A stretch of DNA of 64,000 nt from Streptomyces sp. NBC_00568 (lineage in GTDB: Bacteria; Actinomycetota; Actinomycetes; Streptomycetales; Streptomycetaceae): contig NZ_JAPENW010000001.1 in the NCBI RefSeq assembly GCF_026341855.1, forward strand, positions 1,798,001 through 1,862,000, in the 5' to 3' direction. Position 1 is the first letter of the stretch; each line of letters starts with the position of its first letter. Made by a program: the position numbers and the translations under genes. The notes under the pieces were generated by a model. The model saw nothing but the letters and a program-made list of their open reading frames with translations. It was not told the origin of the DNA and searched no databases. Of the stretch, positions 15,290 through 24,883 are shown piece after piece.

Positions 15290-17485
15290 CTAGTTGGGGT
15301 TGGTGGGGATGGTCACGTCGCGGTCGGCGGTCGTCTTCCCGACCAGCGCCCGGCCGACGGCGGAGGCCACGTCCTGCGGGCTCACGGCCTTCTTGCTGCC
15401 GTCGCCCTTGGTGATCGTCACACCGTCGAAGGCGTGGCCGTACAGCGCTTGGAGCGCCTTGAGGTCGTAGTGCTCGACGAGCTTGCCCTCGACCGGCCGG
15501 ACGCTCAGGAACTTCCAGATGGACTTCTGCGGACTGAAGGCGATGAGGTGCGTGGCGTCCGTGCGGACGGTGATGTTCGCCGACATGGCGACCGTCGCGA
15601 ACGTCGACATCTTCCGGTCCACCTCGGCCTTGGTGACCGTCGGCTGGCGGGTCGTGGTGGCGACCTTCACCGGTGTGGTCGCGTTGGTCCCGACCTGGGC
15701 GAGGTAGGCGTCCTTGACGGCCTGTGTCGAGGACGCGACGTCGATGCCCTTGCCCGCCTTGCCGTAGACGGCGACAGCCTTGCCCGGACTGAACTTGATC
15801 GTGCCGTCGGTCGCCGAACCGGAGCCGCTCGCCGCGCGCTCCAGGGCGGCCTGGAGCTTCTCCTCGTCGACCGGCATCACGGGCTCGACCACGCGCTCCT
15901 GGCCGAACAGCGAGCCGATCACCGAGACCGGGTTGTAGTCGCTGCCCGCGGCGGCGCGGACGGTGGCCTGGCTGTCCAGCTGGAGTCCGGCCTGGTCGGG
16001 CTTGAGCTGGACCGTGTCGCCGTCGACGGACAGCGTGAGGGCCTTGTTCGTGCGGTTGCCGAAGGCCTCGTCGAGCTTCTTGACGGCGTCGTCGCGGGTG
16101 CCGCCGCCGATCTCGACGCCGAGCACGGTGGTGCCCTTGGGCACGTCCGAGTGGTTCATGAGCAGGCCCGCGCCGTAGGCGCCGCCGATGAGGACGACGG
16201 CGAGGACGCCGAGGAGCGCCGGCTTGTTGCGGCCCTTTTTCTTCTTCGCCGGCTTCGACGAGGCGGGCTGCCGTTGGACCGGCTCGGGCAGCTTCGGCAG
16301 GGTGTGGGACCTGGGTCCCTCGTTGCGCGTCCCCTCGTCGAACGAGAAGTTCTGGCTGGGCGACACGACGGGGATGCCGCTGGTCAGGGTATGCCCGGAG
16401 ACGTTGTCCGCGGGCGCGCCGTAGCCGCCGGGTCCCGGGTCGGGCGCCGGCTTCTGCGGGGTGAGGATCGCGGTGTCGTCGCTGAGACCGCCGCTCAGAC
16501 CGCCGCGCGAGCCCGTTCCGGCGCCGGGATATCCCGGGCCCGCGTTCGGGTTGCCGGAGGCGGAGCCGGGTGTCGCGGCCAGGCTGCCGGGAGCCGCGCC
16601 GGGACCGGCCGGAGGCGCCATCGGGCCGTCACCGGTGGCGGGACCGCCGGTCGGGCCGGCCGGGCCGCCCCGGCCGCCCTCGGAGAAGTACGGGAGGTCG
16701 TCGCGGCGCGGTTCGCCGGTTCCGCCGGACGAACCTATGGCCGGGAAGGAGCCGGTGTCGCGCAGGGCCCCGGAGACGTCGAAGGAGCCCGTGCCGCCGC
16801 CGTGACCGGGGGCCACGGGTCCGGCACCGGTGGCACCGGGGAGCCCGGAGCCGTTCGTACCGCCGGGCCGCACGCCACCGGTGATGCCCAGCGGACCGGC
16901 GCCGTTGGACGGCGCGGGCCGTCCCGCGCCCGGTGTCCCCGCGGGACCCGCGCCGTTCGACGCGCCCGGAGGAGCCGGGGAAGCCGAACCGCCCGGCAGA
17001 CCCGCGCCGTTGGTCGACCCGCCTCCCGGACCGCTCTTGGGCGCGCCGGACTTGCGTGGCGCGAACCAGTCGCTCGTCTTCTCGTCGGCCGGGCCGGGCT
17101 GGTCCACGGGCGCGGGTGCCGGTGCGGACGGGGCCGGGGTGGTGGCCGTCGTGGCGGAGGCGCCCGCGGGCGAACCGCCGCCGCGCGGCGCCTGTGCGCC
17201 CGTGTTGGCGCCGTCGCCGCCCTCGGAAGGCGCGTCGGTGCCGGCGACGGGTGTACGGACGACCACGGGCGGGATGGGCCGCGATCCAGGGATGTTGATC
17301 CGGATCCGTGTCGTCAGTGTGGTCTCGGTCTTGCGCTCCTCCGGCGGCTTGCCGGTGGCCGAACGGCCCGCGTCGGCGCCGCCTTCGGAAGCCTTGGGGG
17401 TCCCGTACGGCGGCGTCCCCGACGGGTACGCGGCTCCACCGCGCCCGTTGGGCCCGGAGGACGAACTGTCAGTTTCACGACTCAA
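15290..17485 (-). CDS. Membrane-anchored peptidoglycan-binding protein with long disordered N-terminus
   Basis: A 731-residue protein in three parts. Residues 1-417 are Gly/Pro/Ala/Ser-rich and almost certainly disordered in the cytoplasm. One membrane segment lies at about 422-443 after a KKKKGRNKP stretch. The extracellular part (445-731) has two copies of the putative peptidoglycan-binding domain of VanW-like proteins, each with a GTTVLGVEIGG or KGIDVASS start and a D-x-VxLKP-type core. The VanW domain itself is missing. A TTG start at 17485 is chosen because a GGGAG site lies 8 nt before it and no ATG or GTG is nearby. It may link the wall to a cytoplasmic partner. Confidence 0.75.
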   Translation of the reverse strand: MSRETDSSSSGPNGRGGAAYPSGTPPYGTPKASEGGADAGRSATGKPPEERKTETTLTTRIRINIPGSRPIPPVVVRTPVAGTDAPSEGGDGANTGAQAPRGGGSPAGASATTATTPAPSAPAPAPVDQPGPADEKTSDWFAPRKSGAPKSGPGGGSTNGAGLPGGSASPAPPGASNGAGPAGTPGAGRPAPSNGAGPLGITGGVRPGGTNGSGLPGATGAGPVAPGHGGGTGSFDVSGALRDTGSFPAIGSSGGTGEPRRDDLPYFSEGGRGGPAGPTGGPATGDGPMAPPAGPGAAPGSLAATPGSASGNPNAGPGYPGAGTGSRGGLSGGLSDDTAILTPQKPAPDPGPGGYGAPADNVSGHTLTSGIPVVSPSQNFSFDEGTRNEGPRSHTLPKLPEPVQRQPASSKPAKKKKGRNKPALLGVLAVVLIGGAYGAGLLMNHSDVPKGTTVLGVEIGGGTRDDAVKKLDEAFGNRTNKALTLSVDGDTVQLKPDQAGLQLDSQATVRAAAGSDYNPVSVIGSLFGQERVVEPVMPVDEEKLQAALERAASGSGSATDGTIKFSPGKAVAVYGKAGKGIDVASSTQAVKDAYLAQVGTNATTPVKVATTTRQPTVTKAEVDRKMSTFATVAMSANITVRTDATHLIAFSPQKSIWKFLSVRPVEGKLVEHYDLKALQALYGHAFDGVTITKGDGSKKAVSPQDVASAVGRALVGKTTADRDVTIPTNPN

Positions 17486-17645
17486 GGCAGGTTCTCCCGG
17501 TTGGCTCCGCCGCCCGTTTACTCGACCTCATCTCGGGCAGCTCGGCGGCGCGCACCACCATACTGGCCATGTCCGGCCCGCAAACCTCGCCCGCGAAGGA
17601 ATCTCGCACCGGACCCGCACCTGACCGATACGGCGAAGTGGTACG

Positions 17646-18071
17646 TCACTTGCCAAGTCGGACACCGGAGGCGCCCGGTTGCCGCCCCTGGCCGAGAGTG
17701 GCGCACATCACAGCCACGGCCATGCCTCCGAGCAGGAAGAGGTACGAAACAACTCCCGCGCCGAAGAGGAAGTCTCCTTCCGGGCGACTGGCGGTGAGGA
17801 GGACGACGGCGACCATCCAGCCGGCCGCCGGGGCGACGGCCCCGGCCCGGGACGCGGTGGCCCGCGCTCCGCCCAGGAAGAGTCCGGCGGCGCCCGCCAG
17901 CGCGAGCAGCAGCCCGAGGGGGAACCAGCCGGGCTCCACCAGCGCCCCGGCGACCCCGACCACGGCGCCGAGCAGGAAGAGTCCCAGGTAGGCGGCGATC
18001 CGCCCGCCCGAGGGCCGTGTCAGTGGCTGGGCGAGCGCGCTTCCGCCGCCGCGCTGTCCGTTCGTACTCAT
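17646..18071 (-). CDS. DUF6113 family membrane protein
   Basis: A 141-residue membrane protein with a short polar N-terminus and four hydrophobic segments (about 25-45, 50-72, 82-100 and 105-128). Homologues in streptomycetes are annotated DUF6113 and follow mshB, as here, where it begins 43 bp after the mshB stop. No function is known, and nothing in the sequence suggests a transport or catalytic role. The start is ATG 18071. Confidence 0.72.
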   Translation of the reverse strand: MSTNGQRGGGSALAQPLTRPSGGRIAAYLGLFLLGAVVGVAGALVEPGWFPLGLLLALAGAAGLFLGGARATASRAGAVAPAAGWMVAVVLLTASRPEGDFLFGAGVVSYLFLLGGMAVAVMCATLGQGRQPGASGVRLGK

Positions 18072-18114
18072 CGCAGACCCGTCCCTCGCCGAGTGGTCGT
18101 CTTCCCCGCGTCCG

Positions 18115-19017
18115 TCACCGGCCGGTCCTCTCGATGCCCTCGATGCCCTCGAACAGGTCCGTCTCCCGCGTCGCGGGGCGGGGGGCGTCGACCAACTCGT
18201 AGTACTCGGTGGTGAAGAGCGGCTGCGCCAGCTCGTTCGAGAGGACGAACCAGGGGCCGTCCACGGTGATCTGGGTGGCGTGCGCCCGCATCGCGGCGGC
18301 CTTGGCGGCGGCGTACGCGGTTCCGTCGACCTCGGTGGTGATCGTCGCCTCGTCGACCACGCCCGGTACGTCGCCGACGGCGGCCACCCGGTCGAACGGC
18401 AGCCCGGGGAGGGCCTCACGCAGACGCGCGAACGCCTCCTCGGCGACCGGGCGCGGCACCCGGTTCCAGTAGGTCTTGGCGATCCGCCACGCGTCGCCGA
18501 GATCCTGGCGGTGGGTGGGATCCGCGGCCAGTTCGGCGGCGCGCATGGCCACGCGGTGGGTCTGGATGTGGTCCGGGTGCCCATAACCCCCATCGGGGTC
18601 GTAGGTGACGAGCACCTGGGGGCGTACCTCGCGGATCACCTCGACCAGGCAGTCGGCGGCCTCATCGAGGTCGGCGGACCAGAAGGCACCCGGGCAGTGG
18701 TTCTGCTCGACGCCCATCATCCCGGAGTCACGGAACCGCCCGGCTCCGCCCAGGAAGCGGTGGTCGGCGACGCCCAGTTCCTTCATGGCGGCGCTCAGCT
18801 CACCGGTCCGGTACGGGCCGAGTCCGCCCTCGCGATCGGGGGCGAGATGGGCGAGTTCGGATGGAATGACCTCACCCTCCTCGCCGAGGGTGCAGGTCAC
18901 CAGCGTCACATGGGCGCCCTCGGCCGCGTATCTGGCCATGGTCGCGCCATTGTTGATCGACTCGTCGTCCGGATGCGCGTGCACCAGGAGCAGACGCCGG
19001 TCGGGCAGTTCCGTCAT
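18115..19017 (-). CDS. mshB: Mycothiol biosynthesis deacetylase MshB
   Basis: A 300-residue LmbE-like zinc amidohydrolase. It removes the acetyl group from GlcNAc-inositol, the second step of mycothiol synthesis. Zinc ligands are in HAHPDDES (His15, Asp18) and in the GHPDHIQTH block near residue 140. Asp17 is the likely general base. ATG 19017 is preferred to a GTG 9 bp upstream because the AGGGTGGG site is correctly spaced only for the ATG. The DUF6113 gene follows on the same strand. Mycothiol also serves the DinB-type protein family represented at 34731-35243. Confidence 0.92.
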   Translation of the reverse strand: MTELPDRRLLLVHAHPDDESINNGATMARYAAEGAHVTLVTCTLGEEGEVIPSELAHLAPDREGGLGPYRTGELSAAMKELGVADHRFLGGAGRFRDSGMMGVEQNHCPGAFWSADLDEAADCLVEVIREVRPQVLVTYDPDGGYGHPDHIQTHRVAMRAAELAADPTHRQDLGDAWRIAKTYWNRVPRPVAEEAFARLREALPGLPFDRVAAVGDVPGVVDEATITTEVDGTAYAAAKAAAMRAHATQITVDGPWFVLSNELAQPLFTTEYYELVDAPRPATRETDLFEGIEGIERTGR

Positions 19018-19065
19018 GGAACCCACCCTACGAGGCGCCCGCCCCGTCGCCGGTCCGGGCGGGGA

Positions 19066-19260
19066 TCAGAACTTGATGCTGCCGATCATCCCCGCGATGT
19101 TCGTGGTCAGCTCGCTGATCGTGGGCGCGACCGTCGAGGAGGCGAGATAGAAGCCGAGCAGCATGCATACGACCGCGTGCCCGCCTTTCAGTCCTGACTT
19201 CTTGATCAGAAGAAAGACGATGATCGCCAGCAGCACCACCGCCGAAATCGAGAGTGCCAC
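19066..19260 (-). CDS. Conserved small membrane protein
   Basis: A 64-residue protein. Residues 3-19 form a first membrane helix, a KKSGLKGGHA linker follows, then a second hydrophobic stretch (about 28-46) and a short amphipathic tail. A GGAGGTGAG ribosome site precedes GTG 19260. I recall a similarly placed small protein beside the S9 peptidase gene of S. coelicolor. The function is unknown; the size and shape would suit a membrane regulator or a holin-like protein, but there is no proof. It is divergent from the S9 peptidase gene. Confidence 0.7.
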   Translation of the reverse strand: MALSISAVVLLAIIVFLLIKKSGLKGGHAVVCMLLGFYLASSTVAPTISELTTNIAGMIGSIKF

Positions 19261-19447
19261 GGCGGCTCACCTCCAAAGGTCCCAGGGACTTGGGGTCCGG
19301 TACGGGACCGGACATGGGGGGTCGGTAAATCCATACAGCAGCCAGCAGGTTCTTACCCACGCAGCGCTAGTGATCATAACTATCCGTACGCGCGCATCGA
19401 TCGGCGCACGGCCGCACAAGGGGGCGCATGGCCAATATGGTCGGGGG

Positions 19448-21616
19448 ATGACGAACGAGCCTCTCTCCTTCCCGCGCCGGTACGCCCGCACGCAGCGGTT
19501 CACCTCCGGGGCGCCGCGCGCGTTCACCGTGTCCCCCGACGGTTCCCGTGTGGTGTTCCTGCGGTCCTCCTCCGGTACGGAGAGGGCGAATCAGCTGTGG
19601 GTTCTCGATGTCGCGGAGGGCAAGGAACGGGTCGCGGCCGACCCCGCGGCACTGCTCGGCGGCGCCGGCGAGCACCTCTCCCCGGAGGAGCGGGCGCGCC
19701 GCGAGCGCAGCCGCGAGGGCGGCGCGGGGATCGTCGGGTATGCCACGGACACAGCCGCCGAGTTGGCCTCTTTCGCCTTGTCAGGGCGGCTCTTCACGGC
19801 GGAGCTGCGGGCCGGCACGGCGCGTGAACTCCCGGTCCCCGGACCGGTGATCGACCCGCGCCCCTCCCCCGACGGCCGGCTCGTGGCGTACGTCGCCGGG
19901 GGCGCGCTGAGGGTCGTCGGAGCCGAGGGCGAGGACGACCGGGCGCTCGCGGAACCGGAACCCACGGCGGAACCGGGTTCGGTTTCCTATGGATTGGCCG
20001 AGTTCATCGCGGCCGAGGAGATGGGGCGTTCGCGCGGTTTCTGGTGGTCGCCGGAGGGGGACCGGCTGCTCGTCGCGCGGGTCGACGACACACCCGTGCA
20101 GCGCTGGTGGATCTCCGATCCGGCGCATCCGGAAGCCGATCCGCAGCGGGTCGCCTACCCAGTGGCGGGCAGCGCCAACGCGGAGGTGCGGCTCTTCGTG
20201 ATCGGGCTCGACCGGGTGCGCACGGAGGTCTCCTGGGACCGCGCGCGCTACCCGTACTTGGCGCATGTGCACTGGTCAGCGGCGGGTGCTCCGCTGCTTC
20301 TGGTGCAGGCGCGGGATCAGCGCAGCCAGTTGTTCCTGGCCGTGGACCCGGACTCCGGGACGACCCGGATGGTGCACGCCGACGAAGATCCAACTTGGCT
20401 TGATCTTTTCCCCGGGGTGCCCTGCTGGAGCCCCGACGGACAGCTCGTGCGGATCGCCGACGAGGGCGGCGCGCGGGTCCTGGCGTTCGGTGAACGCCCG
20501 CTGACCGGGGCCCAGTTGCATGTCCGGGCGGTGCTCGACGTCTCGGCCGACGATGTGCTGGTCGCGGCCTCGGCGGGCGAGGCCGCGGCCTCGCCCGAGA
20601 CCGGCGAGGTGCACGTGTACCGCGTGAACGAACTCGGGATGGAGCGTCTGACGCAGGAGCCCGGCGTGCACTCGGCGGTGCGCGCCGGGGGCGTGACCGT
20701 GCTCGTGTCGTCGACGCTCGACCAGCCTGGAGCACAGGTGCGGGTGCTGCGGGAAAGCGACCGAAGGAAGACGGGGACCTCCCCGGCCGGAGGCCGGGGG
20801 CGGGTGGCGACCATCCCCTCGTACGCCGAACATCCCGGTTTGTCCCCGCGCGTAACGCTCACGCAGGGGGGCGCACAGAAAATCCCATGCGCCGTGCTTA
20901 TGCCTACTGACTACGACGGCGACACTCCCCTACCGGTCCTGCTGGACCCCTACGGCGGTCCGCACGGCCCCCGGGTACTGGCCGCGCACAATGCGCACCT
21001 CACCTCGCAGTGGTTCGCCGACCAGGGCTTCGCGGTGGTCGTCGCCGACGGCCGGGGCACCCCGGGGCGCTCCCCCGCCTGGGAGAAGGCGATCCGCGAC
21101 GATCTCACGCTCTCCCTCGACGACCAGGTCGAGGCACTGCACGGTCTCGCGGAGCGGTTCCCGCTCGACCTGTCCCGGGTCGCGATCCGCGGCTGGTCGT
21201 ACGGCGGCTGGCTCGCGGGGCTCGCCGTGCTGCGCCGCCCCGACGTCTTCCACGCGGGCATCGCGGGCGCCCCGGTCGCCGACTGGCGGCTGTACGACAC
21301 CCACTACACGGAGCGGTACCTCGGCGATCCCGCCGCGAGCCCCGCGGTGTACGCGAAGAGCTCGCTGGTCACCGACGAGGGGCTCTCCGCGCCCAGCGGG
21401 CCGCACCGGCCGCTGATGATCGTGCACGGCCTCGCGGACGACAACGTCGTGGTGGCGCACGCCCTGCGGCTGTCCTCGGCGCTGCTGGCCGCCGGCCGCC
21501 CGCACGAGGTGCTGCCGCTGTCCGGAGTCACGCACATGACCCCCCAGGAACAGGTCGCCGAGAACCTCCTGCTCCTCCAGGTCGAATTCCTCAAGCGCTC
21601 CCTCGGACTCGTCTGA
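19448..21616 (+). CDS. S9 family prolyl oligopeptidase (dipeptidyl-peptidase IV-like)
   Basis: A 722-residue serine peptidase. Residues 1-480 are the beta-propeller with DPP4-type repeats. FIAAEEMGRSRGFWWSPEG near residue 190 holds the double Glu that binds the free N-terminus of peptides in this family. The alpha/beta-hydrolase domain has Ser584 in GWSYGGW, Asp664/665 in GLADDNV and His696 in GVTHMT. It should release N-terminal dipeptides. There is no signal peptide, so it is probably cytoplasmic. It lies next to three peptide importers, a fitting place for an enzyme that trims imported peptides. A terminator follows at 21689. Confidence 0.9.
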   Translation: MTNEPLSFPRRYARTQRFTSGAPRAFTVSPDGSRVVFLRSSSGTERANQLWVLDVAEGKERVAADPAALLGGAGEHLSPEERARRERSREGGAGIVGYATDTAAELASFALSGRLFTAELRAGTARELPVPGPVIDPRPSPDGRLVAYVAGGALRVVGAEGEDDRALAEPEPTAEPGSVSYGLAEFIAAEEMGRSRGFWWSPEGDRLLVARVDDTPVQRWWISDPAHPEADPQRVAYPVAGSANAEVRLFVIGLDRVRTEVSWDRARYPYLAHVHWSAAGAPLLLVQARDQRSQLFLAVDPDSGTTRMVHADEDPTWLDLFPGVPCWSPDGQLVRIADEGGARVLAFGERPLTGAQLHVRAVLDVSADDVLVAASAGEAAASPETGEVHVYRVNELGMERLTQEPGVHSAVRAGGVTVLVSSTLDQPGAQVRVLRESDRRKTGTSPAGGRGRVATIPSYAEHPGLSPRVTLTQGGAQKIPCAVLMPTDYDGDTPLPVLLDPYGGPHGPRVLAAHNAHLTSQWFADQGFAVVVADGRGTPGRSPAWEKAIRDDLTLSLDDQVEALHGLAERFPLDLSRVAIRGWSYGGWLAGLAVLRRPDVFHAGIAGAPVADWRLYDTHYTERYLGDPAASPAVYAKSSLVTDEGLSAPSGPHRPLMIVHGLADDNVVVAHALRLSSALLAAGRPHEVLPLSGVTHMTPQEQVAENLLLLQVEFLKRSLGLV

Positions 21617-21688
21617 CCTGTCCACGGCGGCCACGGCCCGGCCCGGCACACCCCGCGCCGGTCGGAACCGGGCCGCCGGGGACAGCAA

Positions 21689-21724
21689 CGAGCCGGGGTG
21701 ACATGGCGCACCCCGGCTCGTTTA
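21689..21724 (+). terminator. Intrinsic terminator after the S9 peptidase gene
   Basis: A perfect 12-bp stem (21689-21700 with 21709-21720) with an 8-nt loop is followed by TTTA on the plus strand. It sits between the peptidase gene and the convergent importer cluster 1. Confidence 0.75.
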
Positions 21725-21829
21725 CGGCACCCGCACGGCCGTACGGTGTTCACCTTGACGCGTCCGTATATCGGTACCGCTTCCGCCAAGTTGCCTGCGT
21801 GTTAACGAAGTTCGCTCACATTTGTGGGG

Positions 21830-22891
21830 TTATGCCACCCCGCCGGAGGGCTCCTCCGGGGGGACGACCTGCTTCTCCTCCGCGAAGTGACAGGCCGAGT
21901 CGTGGGCGGTCGGACCGGCGGAGAGCCGGAACTCGGCCGGCACCGCGAGCAGCGGCACCTCCAGCGTGCAGCGCTCCTGCGCCTTCCAGCAGCGGGTGCG
22001 GAACCGGCAGCCGGACGGGATGTGCGCGGGCGAGGGCACGTCCCCGGTGAGGATGATCCGCTCCCGGTGCTCCCGGGCCTCCGGGTCCGGGACGGGCACG
22101 GCGGACAGCAGCGCCTGGGTGTAGGGGTGCGTCGGATGGTCGTAGATCTCGACGTCCTTGCCGGTCTCCACGATCCGGCCCAGGTACATGACCCCGACCC
22201 GGTCGGAGATGTGCCGCACGATCGACAGGTCGTGCGCGATGAACACGTAACTGAGATTGAACTCGGCCTGGAGCCGGTCCAGCAGGTTGATGACCTGTGC
22301 CTGCACGGAGACGTCGAGCGCGGAGACCGGCTCGTCGGCGACGATGATCTCGGGCCGCAGCGCGAGACCCCGTGCGATGCCGATGCGCTGGCGCTGGCCG
22401 CCGGAGAACTGGTGCGGATAGCGGTTGATGTACTCCGGGTTGAGCCCGACCACGTCCAGCAGGTCCTGGACCCTGCGCCGCCGGTCGCCCTTGGGCGCGA
22501 CCTCGGGATGGATGTCGTACGGCTCCCCGATGATGTCGCCGACGGTCATCCGGGGGTTGAGGGAGGTGTACGGGTCCTGGAAGACCATCTGGATGTTGCG
22601 GCGTACGGCTTTCAGCGCCTTGCCCGACAGCCGGGTGATGTCCTCGCCCTTGTACTTGATCGTCCCCTCGGTCGGCTTCTCCAGGTTGACCAGCATCTTG
22701 GCGACCGTCGACTTGCCGCAGCCGGACTCGCCGACGATGCCGAGGGTCTCACCGTGGCCGAGGTGGAAGTCGACGCCGTCGACGGCCTTGACCGCGCCGA
22801 CCTGTTTCTTGAACAGGATTCCCTGGGTGAGCGGGTAGTGCTTGACCAGTCCGCTGACCTCCAGCAGCGGCTCACTTGCTGCTTGTGTCAT
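21830..22891 (-). CDS. Peptide ABC importer ATPase, OppF/DppF type (cluster 1)
   Basis: A 353-residue ATPase of a dipeptide/oligopeptide importer. Walker [10 protein letters not shown] is near residue 55, the signature [10 protein letters not shown] near 160 and Walker [13 protein letters not shown] near 178. The C-terminal oligopeptide-transporter domain, with [19 protein letters not shown], has the Cys-rich pattern that binds a 4Fe-4S cluster in many Opp ATPases. It overlaps the end of the OppD gene by 20 bp and is the last gene of cluster 1. It works on the inner face of the membrane with OppD and the two permeases. Confidence 0.92.
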   Translation of the reverse strand: MTQAASEPLLEVSGLVKHYPLTQGILFKKQVGAVKAVDGVDFHLGHGETLGIVGESGCGKSTVAKMLVNLEKPTEGTIKYKGEDITRLSGKALKAVRRNIQMVFQDPYTSLNPRMTVGDIIGEPYDIHPEVAPKGDRRRRVQDLLDVVGLNPEYINRYPHQFSGGQRQRIGIARGLALRPEIIVADEPVSALDVSVQAQVINLLDRLQAEFNLSYVFIAHDLSIVRHISDRVGVMYLGRIVETGKDVEIYDHPTHPYTQALLSAVPVPDPEAREHRERIILTGDVPSPAHIPSGCRFRTRCWKAQERCTLEVPLLAVPAEFRLSAGPTAHDSACHFAEEKQVVPPEEPSGGVA

Positions 22892-23867
22892 CGAGGCACT
22901 CCCTCCAGAAGAAGCAGGCGCTCCGGCGGTCCGCGTCGACCTCCGCGAGCGGCGGCACCTCGGTGCGGCAGATGTCCTGGGCCATCGGGCAGCGCGGGTT
23001 GAAGGCGCAGCCCGGCGGGATGTGCATCAGGTTGGGCGGCAGGCCCTTGATGGCGTACAGCTCCTGGCCCTTCTGGTCGAGCCGGGGGATCGAGTCCAGC
23101 AGCCCCCTCGTGTAGGGGTGGGCGGGCGCCTTGTAGATGTCGTGGACCGGGGCCGTCTCGACGATCCGGCCCGCGTACATCACCGCGATCCGGTCGGCGA
23201 CGTCCGCGACCACGCCGAGGTCGTGGGTGATGAGGATGAGTCCCATGTTGAGCTCGCGCTGCAGCTCGGCCAGCAGGTCCATGACCTGGGCCTGCACGGT
23301 CACGTCGAGCGCGGTGGTCGGTTCGTCGGCGATGATCAGGGCGGGTTCCAGGGCCAGCGCCATGGCGATCATGATGCGCTGGCGCATACCGCCGGAGAAC
23401 TGGTGCGGATAGTCGCGCACGCGCTCGGCGGCGGCCGGGATGCGCACATGCTCCATCAGTTCGACCGCCTTGGCGCGGGCTTCCTTGCGCGACATCCCGC
23501 GGTGCACGGTGAACATCTCGCCGAGCTGGTCGCCGACGCTGATCACGGGGTTCAGGGACGACAGCGCGTCCTGGAAGATCATCGCCATCTCGGCGCCCCG
23601 CACCTTGCGCCGCTCCTCCTCCTTGAACTTCAGCAGGTCCTTGCCCTGGAAGAGGATCTCGCCGCCGGTGATCTTCCCGGGCGGCATGTCGAGGATGCCC
23701 ATCACGGCCTGGGCCGTCACCGACTTGCCGGAGCCGGACTCGCCGAGCACGGCGAGCGTCTCCCCCTCGTCGACGCTGTAGTTGACCCCGTTGACGGCTT
23801 TGGCGACTCCGTCCCTGGTCCTGAACTCCACGTGCAGATCGCGCACTTCGAGCAGCACGGCGGTCAC
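22872..23867 (-). CDS. Peptide ABC importer ATPase, OppD/DppD type (cluster 1)
   Basis: A 331-residue ATPase. Walker A GESGSGKS is near residue 43, [12 protein letters not shown] near 157, and [15 protein letters not shown] contains Walker B. The C-terminal Opp domain includes [20 protein letters not shown] 23867 overlaps the stop of the upstream permease gene in a GTGA, which fixes the start. It pairs with the OppF-type protein encoded next to give the asymmetric ATPase dimer of peptide importers. Confidence 0.92.
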   Translation of the reverse strand: MTAVLLEVRDLHVEFRTRDGVAKAVNGVNYSVDEGETLAVLGESGSGKSVTAQAVMGILDMPPGKITGGEILFQGKDLLKFKEEERRKVRGAEMAMIFQDALSSLNPVISVGDQLGEMFTVHRGMSRKEARAKAVELMEHVRIPAAAERVRDYPHQFSGGMRQRIMIAMALALEPALIIADEPTTALDVTVQAQVMDLLAELQRELNMGLILITHDLGVVADVADRIAVMYAGRIVETAPVHDIYKAPAHPYTRGLLDSIPRLDQKGQELYAIKGLPPNLMHIPPGCAFNPRCPMAQDICRTEVPPLAEVDADRRSACFFWRECLDDTSSK

Positions 23868-24883
23868 CTCAGCTTCGGGTCGAGGGCGTCGCGCACCGCG
23901 TCGCCGAGCATGATGAACGCGAGCACGGTGATCGCGAGCGCGCCGGCCGGCCACAGCAGCATGTGCGGGGCCTGGCGGATGTACGCGGACGCCGAGGAGA
24001 TGTCGATGCCCCAGCTGACCGTCGGGGGCTTCAGACCGACGCCCAGGTACGAGAGCGTCGCCTCCAGCGAGATGTAGGTACCGAGGGCGATGGTCGCCAC
24101 GACGATCACCGGCGCTACCGCGTTCGGGGTGATGTGGCGCAGCATCAGCCGGGAGTTGGAGGCGCCGAGGGCGCGGGCCGCCTGGACGTAGTCGTTCTCC
24201 TTGGTGGTGATGACGGAGCCGCGCGCGATGCGGGAGATCTGCGGCCAGCCGAGCAGCACCATGAACCCGACGACCGGCCAGATCGTGTTGCTGGTCACCA
24301 CGGAGAGGAGGACCAGACCGCCGAGCACGACGGGGATCGCGAAGAAGATGTCGGTGATCCGGGACAGGACCGAGTCGCCCATCCCGCCGTAGAAACCGGC
24401 CAGCCCGCCGAGGAGCGAGCCGAGGATCGCGACCCCGAGCGTGGCGAGCACACCGACGCTGATCGAGACGCGGGTCCCGTACACGGTCCGGGTGTAGACG
24501 TCGCAGCCCTGTCCGTCGTAGCCGAAGGGGTGTCCGGACTGCGAGCCCTCCTGGGCCTTGGAGAGGTCGCACTGGAGCGGGCTCTGTGAGGTGATCAGCG
24601 AGGGCCAGATCGAGATGACGACCAGGAAGACGATGACGAGTCCCGCGATGATGAAGACGGGGTTGCGGCGCAGGTCCCGCCAGGCGTCGGACCACAGGGA
24701 GCGCGGCTTCTCCTGGGGACCCGTGCCCTCCGGTCCTCCCGGCGTCTTCTCCAGGGTCTCCGCCTCGCTCGTCCCGAGGTCCATCGTGCCTCCGAAGCCG
24801 GTCGGGGCGATGGCGAGGTCCTCCGGCGGCGGCCCCTCCGGCCCGTGATGTGGCTCTTCCTCGTACGGCGGCTGCTCAGGCAT
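23864..24883 (-). CDS. Peptide ABC importer permease, OppC/DppC type (cluster 1)
   Basis: A 339-residue permease. A 70-residue acidic, Pro-rich cytoplasmic N-terminus precedes the OppC-type start LWSDAWRDLRRNPVFI. About six membrane helices follow, with the EAA coupling loop (YVQAARALGASNSRLMLRHITPN) near 225. The C-terminus DALDPKLR is typical of OppC. It overlaps the OppB-type gene by 8 bp. The Pro/Glu-rich extension is longer than in the clusters 2 and 3 proteins, and those also have an extra loop this one lacks, so cluster 1 belongs to a different subtype. Confidence 0.9.
   Translation of the reverse strand: MPEQPPYEEEPHHGPEGPPPEDLAIAPTGFGGTMDLGTSEAETLEKTPGGPEGTGPQEKPRSLWSDAWRDLRRNPVFIIAGLVIVFLVVISIWPSLITSQSPLQCDLSKAQEGSQSGHPFGYDGQGCDVYTRTVYGTRVSISVGVLATLGVAILGSLLGGLAGFYGGMGDSVLSRITDIFFAIPVVLGGLVLLSVVTSNTIWPVVGFMVLLGWPQISRIARGSVITTKENDYVQAARALGASNSRLMLRHITPNAVAPVIVVATIALGTYISLEATLSYLGVGLKPPTVSWGIDISSASAYIRQAPHMLLWPAGALAITVLAFIMLGDAVRDALDPKLR

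Noticed and set aside
15263..17797. A very long open frame antisense to the peptidoglycan-binding protein gene
   Set aside because: Extreme GC content keeps antisense frames open. The product is an Arg/Gly-rich string without recognisable domains, while the minus strand encodes a coherent protein with membrane segment and binding repeats.
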